Assembly: GCA_030693705.1 (NCBI GenBank)
Contig: JAUYAB010000064.1
Coordinates: forward strand, 1 to 61,649
DNA from: Ignavibacteria bacterium
Lineage (GTDB): Bacteria > Bacteroidota > Ignavibacteria > Ignavibacteriales > Ignavibacteriaceae
Length of the DNA: 61,649 bases
Direction: 5' to 3'
In this document: positions 25,601-34,802 of the stretch, piece after piece
How positions within the stretch are numbered: the stretch's first letter is position 1
How the letters are laid out: each line of letters begins with the position of its first letter
The notes under the pieces: generated by a model
What the model was told of the DNA's origin: nothing
The model's input: the letters and a program-made list of their open reading frames with translations, nothing else
Database searches by the model: none
Made by a program: the position numbers and the translations under genes

Positions 25601-27313
25601 TTATTCAAAATTAACTGAAAAAGGACGACTGAGAGTAAAAAAAAGATCCTTTCTTTTTGTTTTAGCAATTGAATAACCGGTAATTCTCATACTGAAGTTC
25701 AATGCCCGTAAGGTGTAAACCGCAATAACATCGTAATTAAATTCGGAATTGTTTTGGAATACATTAAACGTTTTTGTTATTCTTCCATGCACGGTAAAAT
25801 TCTGATAGAGATTTGGGAGTTGTAGAGTAGCGGTGTATCGGCTTATCGAATACTCTTGAAACGAGGTGGAAAACCAGTCCCGGCCATAATTTAATGCCAG
25901 ATAAAAAGGAATCACCTTAAATGAGCGGTAAACCAAACTTGTTAACAGAGCGAAATTTTTATCTTTGTAACCCGAACTATCTGTAGTACCGCTAAACGAA
26001 AAATTTCCATTGGCTCTTAGAAAAAGATCACCGGCAATATTGCTTTCAATGCTGCTTGAAACCGTGTTCTGAAAAAAAACGAACGATTCACGCGCTAAAT
26101 ATTTTCTTACAGAAATTTGATCCGACAGCGAAATGTTTCCGAAAGAAAAACCCTGGGTTTGTAACCCGGCAGCCAAAAATCCTTCCACAGACTGCCTTAA
26201 AAATATACTTTGGATCCTCTGATAAGAAACATGAGACGTTATGTTCATTAAAAATTTCTCGGTATTTCCCTGGTAATTAATTCCACCCGATAAAACCGAA
26301 TTTCTAAAAGTTGTTTTACTAAAAAGCGAGTTCGAATAAGTTTCTTGGTGGGAGGTAATTATATTGCCGGATAAGCTTTGTGAAAGGTTAATATTTAGCT
26401 GTTCATTAACAGCTCCATCAAAAATTGAATTCATCCCGGTATTGGTAACTCTAAATTGACAGTTTAATTGGTTGACCATGTCTTGAAACCTTTGAGAGTT
26501 CCAAAATGTACTTGCCATTATTGAACTGAAAGAACTCTCCTTCCAGTAATTTGCATTAAAGGAAATCTGATCTACAGCGCTAGCTTGTGCAGCTCCTCTT
26601 AAGTGAGCTTCATTCGTTAGGTACTTAACATTTCTAATATTATCTGCGCGGCTTCGATGAATTAGTTCGACATCAACCCGGGTGCTTAAAAACTTTGGAA
26701 GGTCGAATGAAACTTGAAAATCCCGGTTCTTTTGATCTACCGGAGTATTTGGATTTGGCGCATAAGTTCTTGTATCGTTATACCGGAATGTGAAAAGAGA
26801 AATCTTCGAATTAAAAGCGCCGTTTAACTTAGGAGAAATAATTAAACCTTTAGAATTAGTAAAAACCTGGCTGCTAATTGTTGATCCAAACGGCGCCTCA
26901 ACGGAGCTTGTATTCAAATCGTTTTTAAGAAAAACAATTACCGGAAAATTGCTTTTGCGCAGTGCATCAATATTCAGATCATAAAAACCAAAATAATTTT
27001 CTTTCAGTTTGATGCTGGAGGAAGGATTATGTGTTGAAGAATTTGCGTTCATAAATTGAGAATGCAGATTAAATTCAACCAGATTAGGATTATATAAGTA
27101 CCCATTGGTTTGCAGTTCAACAAGCTGGCTAAATCTTGAAAAAAAACTGTTACTACTTGAGTAAAAGTAATCTTGTTTTCTGTATTCACTCCCGATCAAG
27201 CCGGATATGGATTTGAACTGGGGATACAAGTTTACGTCCAATATAGCGGTTATAAGAATCAATAGGTATAGGCTCCAACTTTTAAATCCCATTTTAATAA
27301 GAGGGCGGTACAA
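25601..27313 (-). CDS. Predicted outer-membrane beta-barrel, candidate porin of the cytochrome cluster
   Basis: 570 residues with a signal peptide (LYLLILITAILDVNLYPQ). The remainder is made of alternating polar/hydrophobic strands with many aromatic ends (NGYLYNPNLVEFNLHSQF, LNINLSQSLSGNIITSHQE, FYLALNYGRDWF) and closes with FTLSRPFSVNFE, a terminal beta strand. No haem motif or enzyme motif is visible. The length suits a barrel of 20 or more strands, as in MtrB-type sheaths, but I cannot place it in a named family. It lies between the two cytochrome/NHL groups. Confidence 0.75.
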   Translation of the reverse strand: MYRPLIKMGFKSWSLYLLILITAILDVNLYPQFKSISGLIGSEYRKQDYFYSSSNSFFSRFSQLVELQTNGYLYNPNLVEFNLHSQFMNANSSTHNPSSSIKLKENYFGFYDLNIDALRKSNFPVIVFLKNDLNTSSVEAPFGSTISSQVFTNSKGLIISPKLNGAFNSKISLFTFRYNDTRTYAPNPNTPVDQKNRDFQVSFDLPKFLSTRVDVELIHRSRADNIRNVKYLTNEAHLRGAAQASAVDQISFNANYWKESSFSSIMASTFWNSQRFQDMVNQLNCQFRVTNTGMNSIFDGAVNEQLNINLSQSLSGNIITSHQETYSNSLFSKTTFRNSVLSGGINYQGNTEKFLMNITSHVSYQRIQSIFLRQSVEGFLAAGLQTQGFSFGNISLSDQISVRKYLARESFVFFQNTVSSSIESNIAGDLFLRANGNFSFSGTTDSSGYKDKNFALLTSLVYRSFKVIPFYLALNYGRDWFSTSFQEYSISRYTATLQLPNLYQNFTVHGRITKTFNVFQNNSEFNYDVIAVYTLRALNFSMRITGYSIAKTKRKDLFFTLSRPFSVNFE

Positions 27314-27360
27314 AACAACTCATCGTTTGTTTGAACCGCCTTCTTCTCCTAAAAATTTAG

Positions 27361-28053
27361 TTACTTACTATGGCACGTTAAACAGAGCGCACTGCCGCTG
27401 TTTGCTTTCCTCAAGAATGAAGTATTTGCATTATTGTGAGGATTATGACAGGAAGCGCATTGCAGTTTACCAGCATATAAAGGAACTGCATGAGCAGCGT
27501 CAACATAACTTGCCGATGTTGGTGAAACCAAACCTCCTCCATCAGCAGTTACTAATGCTGCATCATAAGTAAAGTTGATCGGGTGGTCATTGGTCAAACT
27601 ATTTCCAATAATCGTCACCCGTGTAGCCGCTATTTTTCCGGTAGCGTCTAATTCTGTTCCAGTTCCCATTGTTGGATTTGCGCCGATAGACGACTTATTA
27701 TCTAAGCTATTTACTGCTACAGTACCGTCATGGCAGCTTAAACATAGATTTGAAACCGTTCCGCCGCTACCAACTTCTGTAAGCGTTGCGTTGGATGAGC
27801 TACTGGCATAGACTCCATATGTTGCATTCGACGAAAGCGTTTTATTCCACAACGGTGTTGCGGTAATTGTTTTCTGGTGAGGGGTATGGCAGAAAATACA
27901 AACCTGGCTTTCGTTTGTAGATTTGTCTGTAATCCCGCCGCCGGTTGATAAATCGTGTTTTGAAGCAACGATTGTTTGAGCGAATGAAGCTGTGCTAATA
28001 AGAGCTAAAAACGCTGCAAGAATGAATTTTTGTTTCACTGTATCACCTTTCAT
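27361..28053 (-). CDS. Four-haem c-type cytochrome
   Basis: 230 residues. Four CxxCH motifs: CIFCH, CLSCH, CASCH, CLTCH. The signal peptide is VKQKFILAAFLALISTASFAQ; a GTG at 28038 with AAAGGTG before it is an equally good start. VASKHDLSTGGG...CIFCHTPHQKT...PLWNKTL and CLSCHDGTVAVNS...NDHPINF are shared with the 12-haem protein, whose first part is thus a paralogue. It ends CASCHNPHNN...CLTCHSK. It is probably periplasmic. Confidence 0.93.
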   Translation of the reverse strand: MKGDTVKQKFILAAFLALISTASFAQTIVASKHDLSTGGGITDKSTNESQVCIFCHTPHQKTITATPLWNKTLSSNATYGVYASSSSNATLTEVGSGGTVSNLCLSCHDGTVAVNSLDNKSSIGANPTMGTGTELDATGKIAATRVTIIGNSLTNDHPINFTYDAALVTADGGGLVSPTSASYVDAAHAVPLYAGKLQCASCHNPHNNANTSFLRKANSGSALCLTCHSK

Positions 28054-28087
28054 TGTTTGTTATTGATAATCGAGTAGTTTTTTTGAA

Positions 28088-29146
28088 CTACTCATTGTTG
28101 TATTTAATTAATTGAAATACCTGAACTCGTTTATTCGTAGCATCGACAACATAGATTCTATCCTGGTTGTCAACACTAATTCCTGTGGGGAGCCAAAAGT
28201 TGCCCGGCTCCGTTCCAAAACTTCCTACATGCATAAGAAGCTTGCCTTCATTATTAAAAATTTGAAAATTGTTAAAAGCCGCATCTACTACATAGATATT
28301 TCCACGGCTGTCAACTGCTATCCCTTTTGGTCGAGTAAACTGCCCAAACGAATCACCAAGCGAACCAAATTTCCATAAGTATTTCCCTTCTGCGTCAAAA
28401 ACTTCTACCCGCGCATTGATCGTATCGACGACATATATTTTTCCTTCTTTATCTAAGGCAATATTTGTAGGGAAGTTAAATTCACCGTCTTCAATTCCTC
28501 TCTTTCCAAATTCAAAAAGAAATTTTCCATTAAGTGAATAGACTTTAACTTTGTGGGCTTTAGAATCAACGACATAAATCCGTTTGCGAGTATTATCTGC
28601 CGCTATACCGGCAGGATTTTCCATTCCGCCCTCGCTTCCAAAAGATAATATCATTTCACCTTTCGGATTAAAAACTAAAACGGCTTTTTGTATTACATCG
28701 GATATGTAAACATTTCCTGCCGAATCAGCGGCGATACCAATAGGCATAGTTAAAGAGCCGCTGATAAACGATAATTTAGAATTTTTCAAATCGAAGATAA
28801 ACACTCTTCCGCCGGTGCTTTCGGTTATATAAACTTTATCTTCAGCCGCTATAACGCCATAAGGTTTTTGAAGGGCATCGCTTTTTTCTTCACCTAATAA
28901 AGATTCAAGTATTTTTGACTGACTTCCTTCGATTGACTTGCGGTCGGAAAGACTTCGTAAATATTTTATCCTTGGTTGTTCGGGAGGTAGAGGCCAAACC
29001 AATTCCTTTTCCTCTTTCGAAGTATCCTTTGCAGCCGAACATCCCGTGTAGTTTATCATTGAAAGGACTAATAGGAATGAATGGATAACGAACCAATATC
29101 CTTTAGCTCCTCTTTTAATATTGTTTTTTTCTTTTTGAAATTTCAT
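28088..29146 (-). CDS. NHL-repeat beta-propeller lipoprotein
   Basis: 352 residues. After a hydrophobic helix a lipobox is seen (NYTGCSA). LVWPLPPEQPRIKYLRSL is shared with the paralogue at 24577-25593, followed by a six-bladed NHL propeller (PYGVIAAEDKVYITE, PIGIAADSAGNVYISD, PAGIAADNTRKRIYVVDS, PTNIALDKEGKIYVVDT, PKGIAVDSRGNIYVVDA, PTGISVDNQDRIYVVDA). It probably sits on a membrane surface and interacts with the cytochromes. Confidence 0.9.
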   Translation of the reverse strand: MKFQKEKNNIKRGAKGYWFVIHSFLLVLSMINYTGCSAAKDTSKEEKELVWPLPPEQPRIKYLRSLSDRKSIEGSQSKILESLLGEEKSDALQKPYGVIAAEDKVYITESTGGRVFIFDLKNSKLSFISGSLTMPIGIAADSAGNVYISDVIQKAVLVFNPKGEMILSFGSEGGMENPAGIAADNTRKRIYVVDSKAHKVKVYSLNGKFLFEFGKRGIEDGEFNFPTNIALDKEGKIYVVDTINARVEVFDAEGKYLWKFGSLGDSFGQFTRPKGIAVDSRGNIYVVDAAFNNFQIFNNEGKLLMHVGSFGTEPGNFWLPTGISVDNQDRIYVVDATNKRVQVFQLIKYNNE

Positions 29147-29155
29147 TTTATACTG

Positions 29156-30445
29156 TTATTTATTATGACAACTTTGACACAAAGCAAAATATCCGTCAGC
29201 AGAAGATAGGAGCGACTTAAATTCAGAGAAATGAGGATTATGACAGCCTGTGCAGTTTAATTCACGCTTAGGATTACGCGGATCTTTTCTATTCTGGAAT
29301 GGATGAAAAACTACCGGATGATTTCCATCATTCTTGTCATCGTGGCAAGTAAGGCAGATTTGATTTGTAGAATTCCTCAACTGAAACTCATGCTTTGATG
29401 CGTGTGTGCTGTGGCATATTGTGCATCTCCCGGATACAACAGGCGCATGAATAAATTTTTTCTTAGCGATCCCTTCCTTTATCTCTTCGTGACAGCCAAA
29501 ACATACTTCCGATTCTTTTTCAACTTCAAACTTTGGTTTAAATCCAGATGATTGCTGTTGATAGTGGCAAGTTTCACATTGTCCTGCATCAACCGGTCCG
29601 TGTACAAAATTCTCGTTGTACATAGAACCATGACATGATTTACATGTCGATGCCGAAATAATTGATGACTTCTTCTCGTTCTCATTTCCATGACACGAGG
29701 TACATTTTGTATCGTTTTCGGCGATGTGAAAAATATTTTTAACGTATTCATCAGGAGCTTTCTTGCTTTCAATCTCCAACTGATAATAAACGTTTAGCGA
29801 ATCCCTCAAAAACTGATTCTCTAATGTCTCTAATTCATAAAGAATTGTATTATTGCCGGGTTCTAAACTTAAAGGGATTGCAATGATATTATTTTGGCAG
29901 TAATTATTTCTCTTCGCAAAATTATTTACTTCAATAGGCTGCCAGCCAAAAACTTTTACGCTTGCAAGAAGGGCATCTTGCTCTCTTAATGTTTTAATTG
30001 AAGCTAAGGTTGTATCCTTTAACAGAATTTCATTTCCTTGAACTTGTTTTTCAAACGGGAATGAATCTTCTTTATTTATTAAAGGCTGATGAAAAGGTTC
30101 GGCTGAAACAGAAATTCTTCCAAGTATTAAATTTTTCGGGAGTATAGAGACGACTGTTTCGTTATTTGACTTCCTTGCAGAGGGAGAGGTTAAGTCCAAC
30201 ACTATGGTTGTATCCCACGGATTAAATACTTTATAACTTTTTATTTGTGTTGTATCAATCCAAATAACGAATATGAACCGGCCTTCATCCACCTTAGAAA
30301 ACTTTGTTTTGGGATGAATTATTTTATAAGCGCCATCATCTAATTTATTATTCGTAGAAGTAAAGTTTAAAAGGAATACGGCGATAATTACAGTAGTAAG
30401 ATATTTTAATTGGATATAACCGGTAATTTTTCTTTTTAGAAACAT
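29156..30445 (-). CDS. Eight-haem c-type cytochrome with beta-rich N-terminal domain
   Basis: 429 residues; first gene of the cytochrome run. A hydrophobic N-terminal helix (LTTVIIAVFLLNF) acts as signal or anchor. Residues about 35-245 have no haem motif and look beta-rich. From about 250, eight CxxCH motifs follow: CTSCH, CKSCH, CETCH, CFGCH, CTICH, CLTCH, CTGCH, CQSCH. The paired arrangement with HAPV and HGPV linkers resembles that of 21157-22461. Confidence 0.93.
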   Translation of the reverse strand: MFLKRKITGYIQLKYLTTVIIAVFLLNFTSTNNKLDDGAYKIIHPKTKFSKVDEGRFIFVIWIDTTQIKSYKVFNPWDTTIVLDLTSPSARKSNNETVVSILPKNLILGRISVSAEPFHQPLINKEDSFPFEKQVQGNEILLKDTTLASIKTLREQDALLASVKVFGWQPIEVNNFAKRNNYCQNNIIAIPLSLEPGNNTILYELETLENQFLRDSLNVYYQLEIESKKAPDEYVKNIFHIAENDTKCTSCHGNENEKKSSIISASTCKSCHGSMYNENFVHGPVDAGQCETCHYQQQSSGFKPKFEVEKESEVCFGCHEEIKEGIAKKKFIHAPVVSGRCTICHSTHASKHEFQLRNSTNQICLTCHDDKNDGNHPVVFHPFQNRKDPRNPKRELNCTGCHNPHFSEFKSLLSSADGYFALCQSCHNK

Positions 30446-30531
30446 AAACAGATTTAATTTCTTGATTAAGACCTATCAATTATCAATACTAATGCCAACA
30501 TGTTTTAAGAGCATTATCTTTCTCTACACGT

Positions 30532-30539
30532 CAAAACTA
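30532..30539 (-). promoter_or_regulatory. Candidate -7 box of the cytochrome operon
   Basis: On the minus strand TAGTTTTG matches TAnnTTTG exactly; the upstream element at the usual distance is weak (GTTG). The transcript would start about 80 bases before the ATG at 30445. No GG-N10-GC sigma-54 box was found in this intergenic region by eye. Confidence 0.4.
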
Positions 30540-30644
30540 ACTTCGCTACCTATCCTTTTACAACAAAAGCCAATAATACTGTTTCACAAAATCTTATAGT
30601 AAATGCTTACCTAACCATGTTTGTGGAATATTACTCACTTTAAT

Positions 30645-30667
30645 TGGGGAATGGGTTATATTCCCCA
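30645..30667. promoter_or_regulatory. 23-bp dyad, candidate activator binding site
   Basis: TGGGGAAT, seven bases, ATTCCCCA: a perfect 8-bp dyad centred at 30656, in the region between the cytochrome operon and the regulatory genes. There is no T-run, so it is not a typical terminator. Position and symmetry suit a site for the NtrC-type activator coded next door; this is an inference. Confidence 0.45.
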
Positions 30668-30731
30668 GTCATTAATTTTCGTATAATGGATTGTGTTACA
30701 AACAGCGAGATTATGTAAAAGTAAAAGAATT

Positions 30732-31169
30732 TTAATTCGGGTTGGTAGTGGTTTTTTTATCGATCAGAAAAGATACGGAATTTACCATTTCTGACAAGAC
30801 TAACGGTTTTTCAACAAACAAGTCAACATAAAGTTCGTTAGCTTTATGTCTGCAGTTCTCATCGCCGAAAGCAGTAATTAGTATGGTTTTAATGGAAGGA
30901 TTTTTATCTCGAGCAGATATAATAACATTGAATCCGTCGCTTTCGTCCAATTTTAGGTCTGCAATCAGAACATCAAAACTGCGTGAATAGATTTCTCTTA
31001 TCCCATCTTTAAATGAAGCAGCGGTGATGACTTCAAAGCCTTTATTCATCATGGCGCTTCTTAGAGACCAGCAGATCAACGGCTCATCATCAACAACCAA
31101 AACGCGCGGTTGTTTAAGGGAATTTTTATAAGGATTAGTTCCTTGATTGGTTTCTGAAATTAGGTTCAT
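30732..31169 (-). CDS. Stand-alone response regulator receiver domain
   Basis: 145 residues. A single receiver domain: acidic pair in VVDDEP, phospho-acceptor Asp71 (LIADLKL), ITAF and the conserved Lys in VEKP. No output domain. It follows the sigma-54 activator gene by 29 bases and probably takes phosphate from the same kinase, as a sink or as a partner for another output. Confidence 0.92.
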   Translation of the reverse strand: MNLISETNQGTNPYKNSLKQPRVLVVDDEPLICWSLRSAMMNKGFEVITAASFKDGIREIYSRSFDVLIADLKLDESDGFNVIISARDKNPSIKTILITAFGDENCRHKANELYVDLFVEKPLVLSEMVNSVSFLIDKKTTTNPN

Positions 31170-31198
31170 GATCTTTATACCTCAATCCATGTGCCATA

Positions 31199-32587
31199 TC
31201 AACTATCATCTGTTTCAATTCTGTTGTGAATTCCATATTTCTTCATTTTATAGCGTAACTGATCACGGCTTATTTGTAATAGACGTGCAGCACGCGATTG
31301 ATTAAAACTTGTCTTTGACAGCGCCTCAAGCACTGCGTTTTTTTCCATTTCGCCAAAAGTCAAATCTTTTCCAGACGTATAAGAACCCGTACTCGCTTTA
31401 TTACTCAAAGTATTAAGATGACCGACTTCAATAGGACGAGAAAAAATATAATCTCCTTCCTCAAGGAGAACGGCTCTTTCGATTACATTTTTTAATTCGC
31501 GAACGTTGCCTTGCCAACGGTAACTCAAGAAGGCTTCTTTTGTTTCTTCAGTTAATCCTTTAAAGTTTTTCCGAAATGCTTTGTTAAATTCCTGTATGAA
31601 AAATTGAGCCAGAATCAGGACATCTTTTCCTCTCTCTCTTAACGGAGGCACGTGCAGATGAACTACGTTTAGGCGGTAAAATAAATCGGCTCTAAATTTA
31701 CCCTCAGCAACTTTCTGTTCGAGAGGCTGGTTTGTTGCAGTTATAATTCTTACATCCACAGAAATTTCGGATGTGCCGCCAACTCTCTTAAATGATTTTT
31801 GATCGAGTACTCTAAGCAGCTTAACCTGCAGGTTGGGCGAAATATCTCCAATCTCATCCAAGAAAATCGTACCGCCGTCTGCAATTTCAAACATTCCTTT
31901 TTTTAAATTCTTGGCATCTGTAAAAGCTCCTTTCTGATGACCGAATAATTCGCTCTCTATTAAAGATTCGGAGAGCGAAGCACAAGTTACAGCCATAAAA
32001 CATTTATCTTTTCTTTGGCTCAACATATGGATTGATCTTACTACCAATTCCTTACCAACACCACTTTCGCCTGTAACAAGTACCGTTGATGAATCGCTGG
32101 CAGCAATCTTAGTCATCATAGTAAATAATTTTTTCATCACTGGTGAATCGCCAATGATAGCAAGATTACCGAACTGCTTTTTCTGTTCTTCCCGCAAATG
32201 ACTGATTTGTCTCTTGAGACGGATGGATTCTAATGCCTTTTCAACAATTATTTTCAGCTCTTCAAAGTTAATAGGCTTTGTAATATAATCTAGAGCGCCA
32301 AGTTTCATTGCTTGTACGGCAATGTTTGAACTATCAACGGCGCTTAACATAATAATCGGAATCTCATAAGACATCTCTTTTAGCTTTTGAATAAATTCTA
32401 TTCCGGTTCCATCAGGCAGCCCTTGATCCAAAATAATTAAATCAGGTTCGAATTCTGAAACCCGGTCTAAACCCATTTTAACTGTTTCAGCTTCTAAAAC
32501 GCTGAAGGATTCATTCTGTAAATGCTGCCTAAGCGACCATCGTATCAATTTTTCGTCATCAACAACAAGTATGGTATCCGATCTCAT
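31199..32587 (-). CDS. NtrC-family sigma-54-dependent response regulator
   Basis: 462 residues. Receiver domain 1-120 with Asp54 ([11 protein letters not shown]); AAA+ domain about 145-380 with Walker A GESGVGKE, the sigma-54 contact loop as GAFTDA (Asp in place of the more usual Gly), and the Walker B LDEIG; Fis-type helix-turn-helix at the end ([24 protein letters not shown]). It activates sigma-54 promoters when phosphorylated. It overlaps the kinase gene by 4 bases (ATGA) and so forms a classic pair with it. Confidence 0.96.
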   Translation of the reverse strand: MRSDTILVVDDEKLIRWSLRQHLQNESFSVLEAETVKMGLDRVSEFEPDLIILDQGLPDGTGIEFIQKLKEMSYEIPIIMLSAVDSSNIAVQAMKLGALDYITKPINFEELKIIVEKALESIRLKRQISHLREEQKKQFGNLAIIGDSPVMKKLFTMMTKIAASDSSTVLVTGESGVGKELVVRSIHMLSQRKDKCFMAVTCASLSESLIESELFGHQKGAFTDAKNLKKGMFEIADGGTIFLDEIGDISPNLQVKLLRVLDQKSFKRVGGTSEISVDVRIITATNQPLEQKVAEGKFRADLFYRLNVVHLHVPPLRERGKDVLILAQFFIQEFNKAFRKNFKGLTEETKEAFLSYRWQGNVRELKNVIERAVLLEEGDYIFSRPIEVGHLNTLSNKASTGSYTSGKDLTFGEMEKNAVLEALSKTSFNQSRAARLLQISRDQLRYKMKKYGIHNRIETDDS

Positions 32588-34089
32588 AGTCCCATCGTAT
32601 TTTGATTAAGAGGTAAAGAAATTTTCACTTTGGTGCCTTTACCCGGTTCGCTTGTAATTTGAATAGTGCCATTGTGCTGTTCGATTATTCTTTTCGAGAT
32701 AGCCAGACCCAACCCGCTGCCTTTATGCTTTGTTGTAAAGAAAGGTCTGAAAAGTAAGGGGAGTGTCTCCGGTTTTATGCCTTGTCCGTTGTCGATTATT
32801 TCCATCTCAACGATCTGTTCTTTCTTTTTTACAATTACCTCTAAAGTTCCTTCAGTTCCCATCGCTTGATGCGCATTCAACATTAAATTAAACAGCACTT
32901 GTTGCAGTTGATTTCTGTCTGCCGATAAAGTTAAAGATTCGCCATCAACTACAACATTATAATTTATTTTCTTCTTCTGTTGCGATGGAGTAATGAAAGA
33001 TAAAGTTTTATCAATAAGTGATTTCACTTCAATAGTTTCAAACATAGGCGGTTTAGGGCGGGCATAACTTAATAAATCATTTATTGTGTTATTAATTCTT
33101 TGTAGCTGGGACATCATTTCAAAAATAATTTCTTTCTTCGGATCACTGCTTTGAGTTTCAGCGTCAAAGATTTGTAAAGCGCCGATCACACCGGAAATCG
33201 GATTTTTAATTTCATGTGCAAGGCTTGCCGCCATTTCACCTGTCGTAAACATTCGGTCCGCCTGTTCAAGTTGATTTTGGTGCATTTCGTTCAATTTAAT
33301 CTTTCCCTCATTCAGACGTTTTATCAATTTATTAAATGCTTTTTGAAGATCAGATATTTCATCGTTTCGCTTAGATTCTTCCACCTGGGCGAACTGCATA
33401 TCATCGTAAAATCCGGAACTACTTACGGCGTTTCCAATATTGTTAATCTTTAGCTCTAAACGCCTGATAGGCTTTATAACAATATAATAAAGAGCCAAAA
33501 GAATAGTAATTCCAACACTGATTACTATTAGAAATGTAAGTAAAATGTTTATGGATCGATGTTCCTTCGCAACCTTTAAAAGATCATCCACCGATGCTTT
33601 AACAACATAAAACCCTAGAATTTTGTCCTCACCTGGATGACAAGGGTAACACTGTTGTTTATTAAATATCGGATTAACTACGTATTGATAGTGTTTCCCG
33701 TTTTCTAAAGACGGGAAGAAACTTTTGACTGAGATTTTACTAACATCGGATAGATTACCCAGCTTAAATTTTTTATCAATATCCTTTTCAGTTGCACGAA
33801 TCGCGATTTTGCCATCCTTATCTAAAATTATAACATCATTTATTTGTGGGGATATAATTGCCGATTTTAAAACACTTCTTAATTTATTTCTTTTCCCATC
33901 AGCCATAAGATGTTCTAATATACCTCTGCCAAACTCGGATATCCCGTCGGCTTTTACCTGAGCTTGTTTCTCAAGCATTCTATAACCACTTATGTGAGCC
34001 AATACAGCAAAGCACGCGCTAAAGACTAATAGAGTGCCTAAAACTATAATGATAATTTTCCTACCCAGCCCGAATTTATATTTTAACAT
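32584..34089 (-). CDS. Membrane sensor histidine kinase with periplasmic c-haem motif
   Basis: 501 residues. Membrane helix 1 at about 11-33, periplasmic domain 34-178, membrane helix 2 at about 179-205, HAMP linker, then the kinase: His292 in LAHEIKNPISG and the ATPase domain with DNGQGI and GSGLGLAIS. The periplasmic domain has CYPCH at 147-151, followed by KILGFYVVKASVDDL, as in haem-c PAS-like sensors of metal-reducing bacteria. It should sense redox state or ligand through a covalent haem and drive the adjacent sigma-54 activator. Confidence 0.93.
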   Translation of the reverse strand: MLKYKFGLGRKIIIIVLGTLLVFSACFAVLAHISGYRMLEKQAQVKADGISEFGRGILEHLMADGKRNKLRSVLKSAIISPQINDVIILDKDGKIAIRATEKDIDKKFKLGNLSDVSKISVKSFFPSLENGKHYQYVVNPIFNKQQCYPCHPGEDKILGFYVVKASVDDLLKVAKEHRSINILLTFLIVISVGITILLALYYIVIKPIRRLELKINNIGNAVSSSGFYDDMQFAQVEESKRNDEISDLQKAFNKLIKRLNEGKIKLNEMHQNQLEQADRMFTTGEMAASLAHEIKNPISGVIGALQIFDAETQSSDPKKEIIFEMMSQLQRINNTINDLLSYARPKPPMFETIEVKSLIDKTLSFITPSQQKKKINYNVVVDGESLTLSADRNQLQQVLFNLMLNAHQAMGTEGTLEVIVKKKEQIVEMEIIDNGQGIKPETLPLLFRPFFTTKHKGSGLGLAISKRIIEQHNGTIQITSEPGKGTKVKISLPLNQNTMGL

Positions 34090-34432
34090 AACATCCGCCT
34101 AATACAATTATACAACATAGAATGAAACACCTTATTAATACTCTGAAAAAACACTTAATTAAATTTACAATCATATTGAATTAAATGGAAGAAACTTCTG
34201 AAGAATTGTGATTTAGTGTTATTACACAAGTAAAAATTAATTAATATCTTGACAACGGCTAACCTATAGGTTAAATGTGAACCCTAACATTGAAATATTA
34301 ATATCCGACGATAAAGCAGACATTTATAATATTGTCCTCTAAGTTTTTGTTTTTTGTGTCAAGACTTTTTTGCTTTTCACTTTATACTTTCAACTTTTTA
34401 CTTGCGGTTTGCCGCGCTGTGGCATGACATAA
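34090..34432. other. Intergenic region upstream of the sensor kinase
   Basis: No gene is seen. At 34250-34274 a TTGACA is followed by the perfect 14-bp palindrome TAACCTATAGGTTA (34261-34274), a possible operator. The rest is AT-rich with pyrimidine-rich low-complexity sequence near 34330-34400. Confidence 0.4.
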
Positions 34433-34726
34433 GCTAAACTTGATCTTGTTGATGAAAAACTTGCGAGTCTAAAAGCATCGGTTGAAAATAAGGACACCGG
34501 TTTTACAGATCACGTAGCGCTTAGAACGGCGTTGTACGGATTGTTTGATAGTGCGGACGATTTGCTAAACGAAGAGGCTGACGCAATTGTTGAAGTGTTG
34601 AAAGAAACGAAGCTCAACTTTTATAACCAATACTTTGCCGCAAGGGTTGTTAAGGACTAAGGCGGCAAAAGGGGCGGAGGCGATAATTTGGCGGAACCAC
34701 CGGCACCGACTGAACCAGCGAAGTAG
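34433..34726 (+). pseudogene. Degraded small helical protein gene
   Basis: An open frame of 98 codons without start and with an in-frame TAA at 34658. It encodes KLDLVDEKLASLKASVENKD...HVALRTALYGLFDSADDLLNEEADAIVEVLKETKL, then, after the stop, a GGKRGGGDNLAEPPAPTEPAK tail up to TAG at 34724. Composition and codon use look genuinely coding and GC is higher than around it. I do not recognise the family. A terminator follows at 34777. Confidence 0.65.
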
Positions 34727-34776
34727 GCAGAGGGCGGTTGGCAGTCGGCAATAAGCAATAAGCAGTAAGCAAAATA

Positions 34777-34802
34777 GGGCGGGCGAAGGCTCGTCCTTTT
34801 TA
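34777..34802 (+). terminator. Rho-independent terminator
   Basis: GGGCGGGC-GAAG-GCTCGTCC forms an 8-bp stem with two G-U pairs followed by TTTTT. It lies downstream of the pseudogene. Confidence 0.8.

Noticed and set aside
30446-30731. Sigma-54 promoter for the cytochrome operon
   Set aside because: Expected because of the NtrC-type regulator, but no GG-N10-GC pair was found on the minus strand in this interval by eye.
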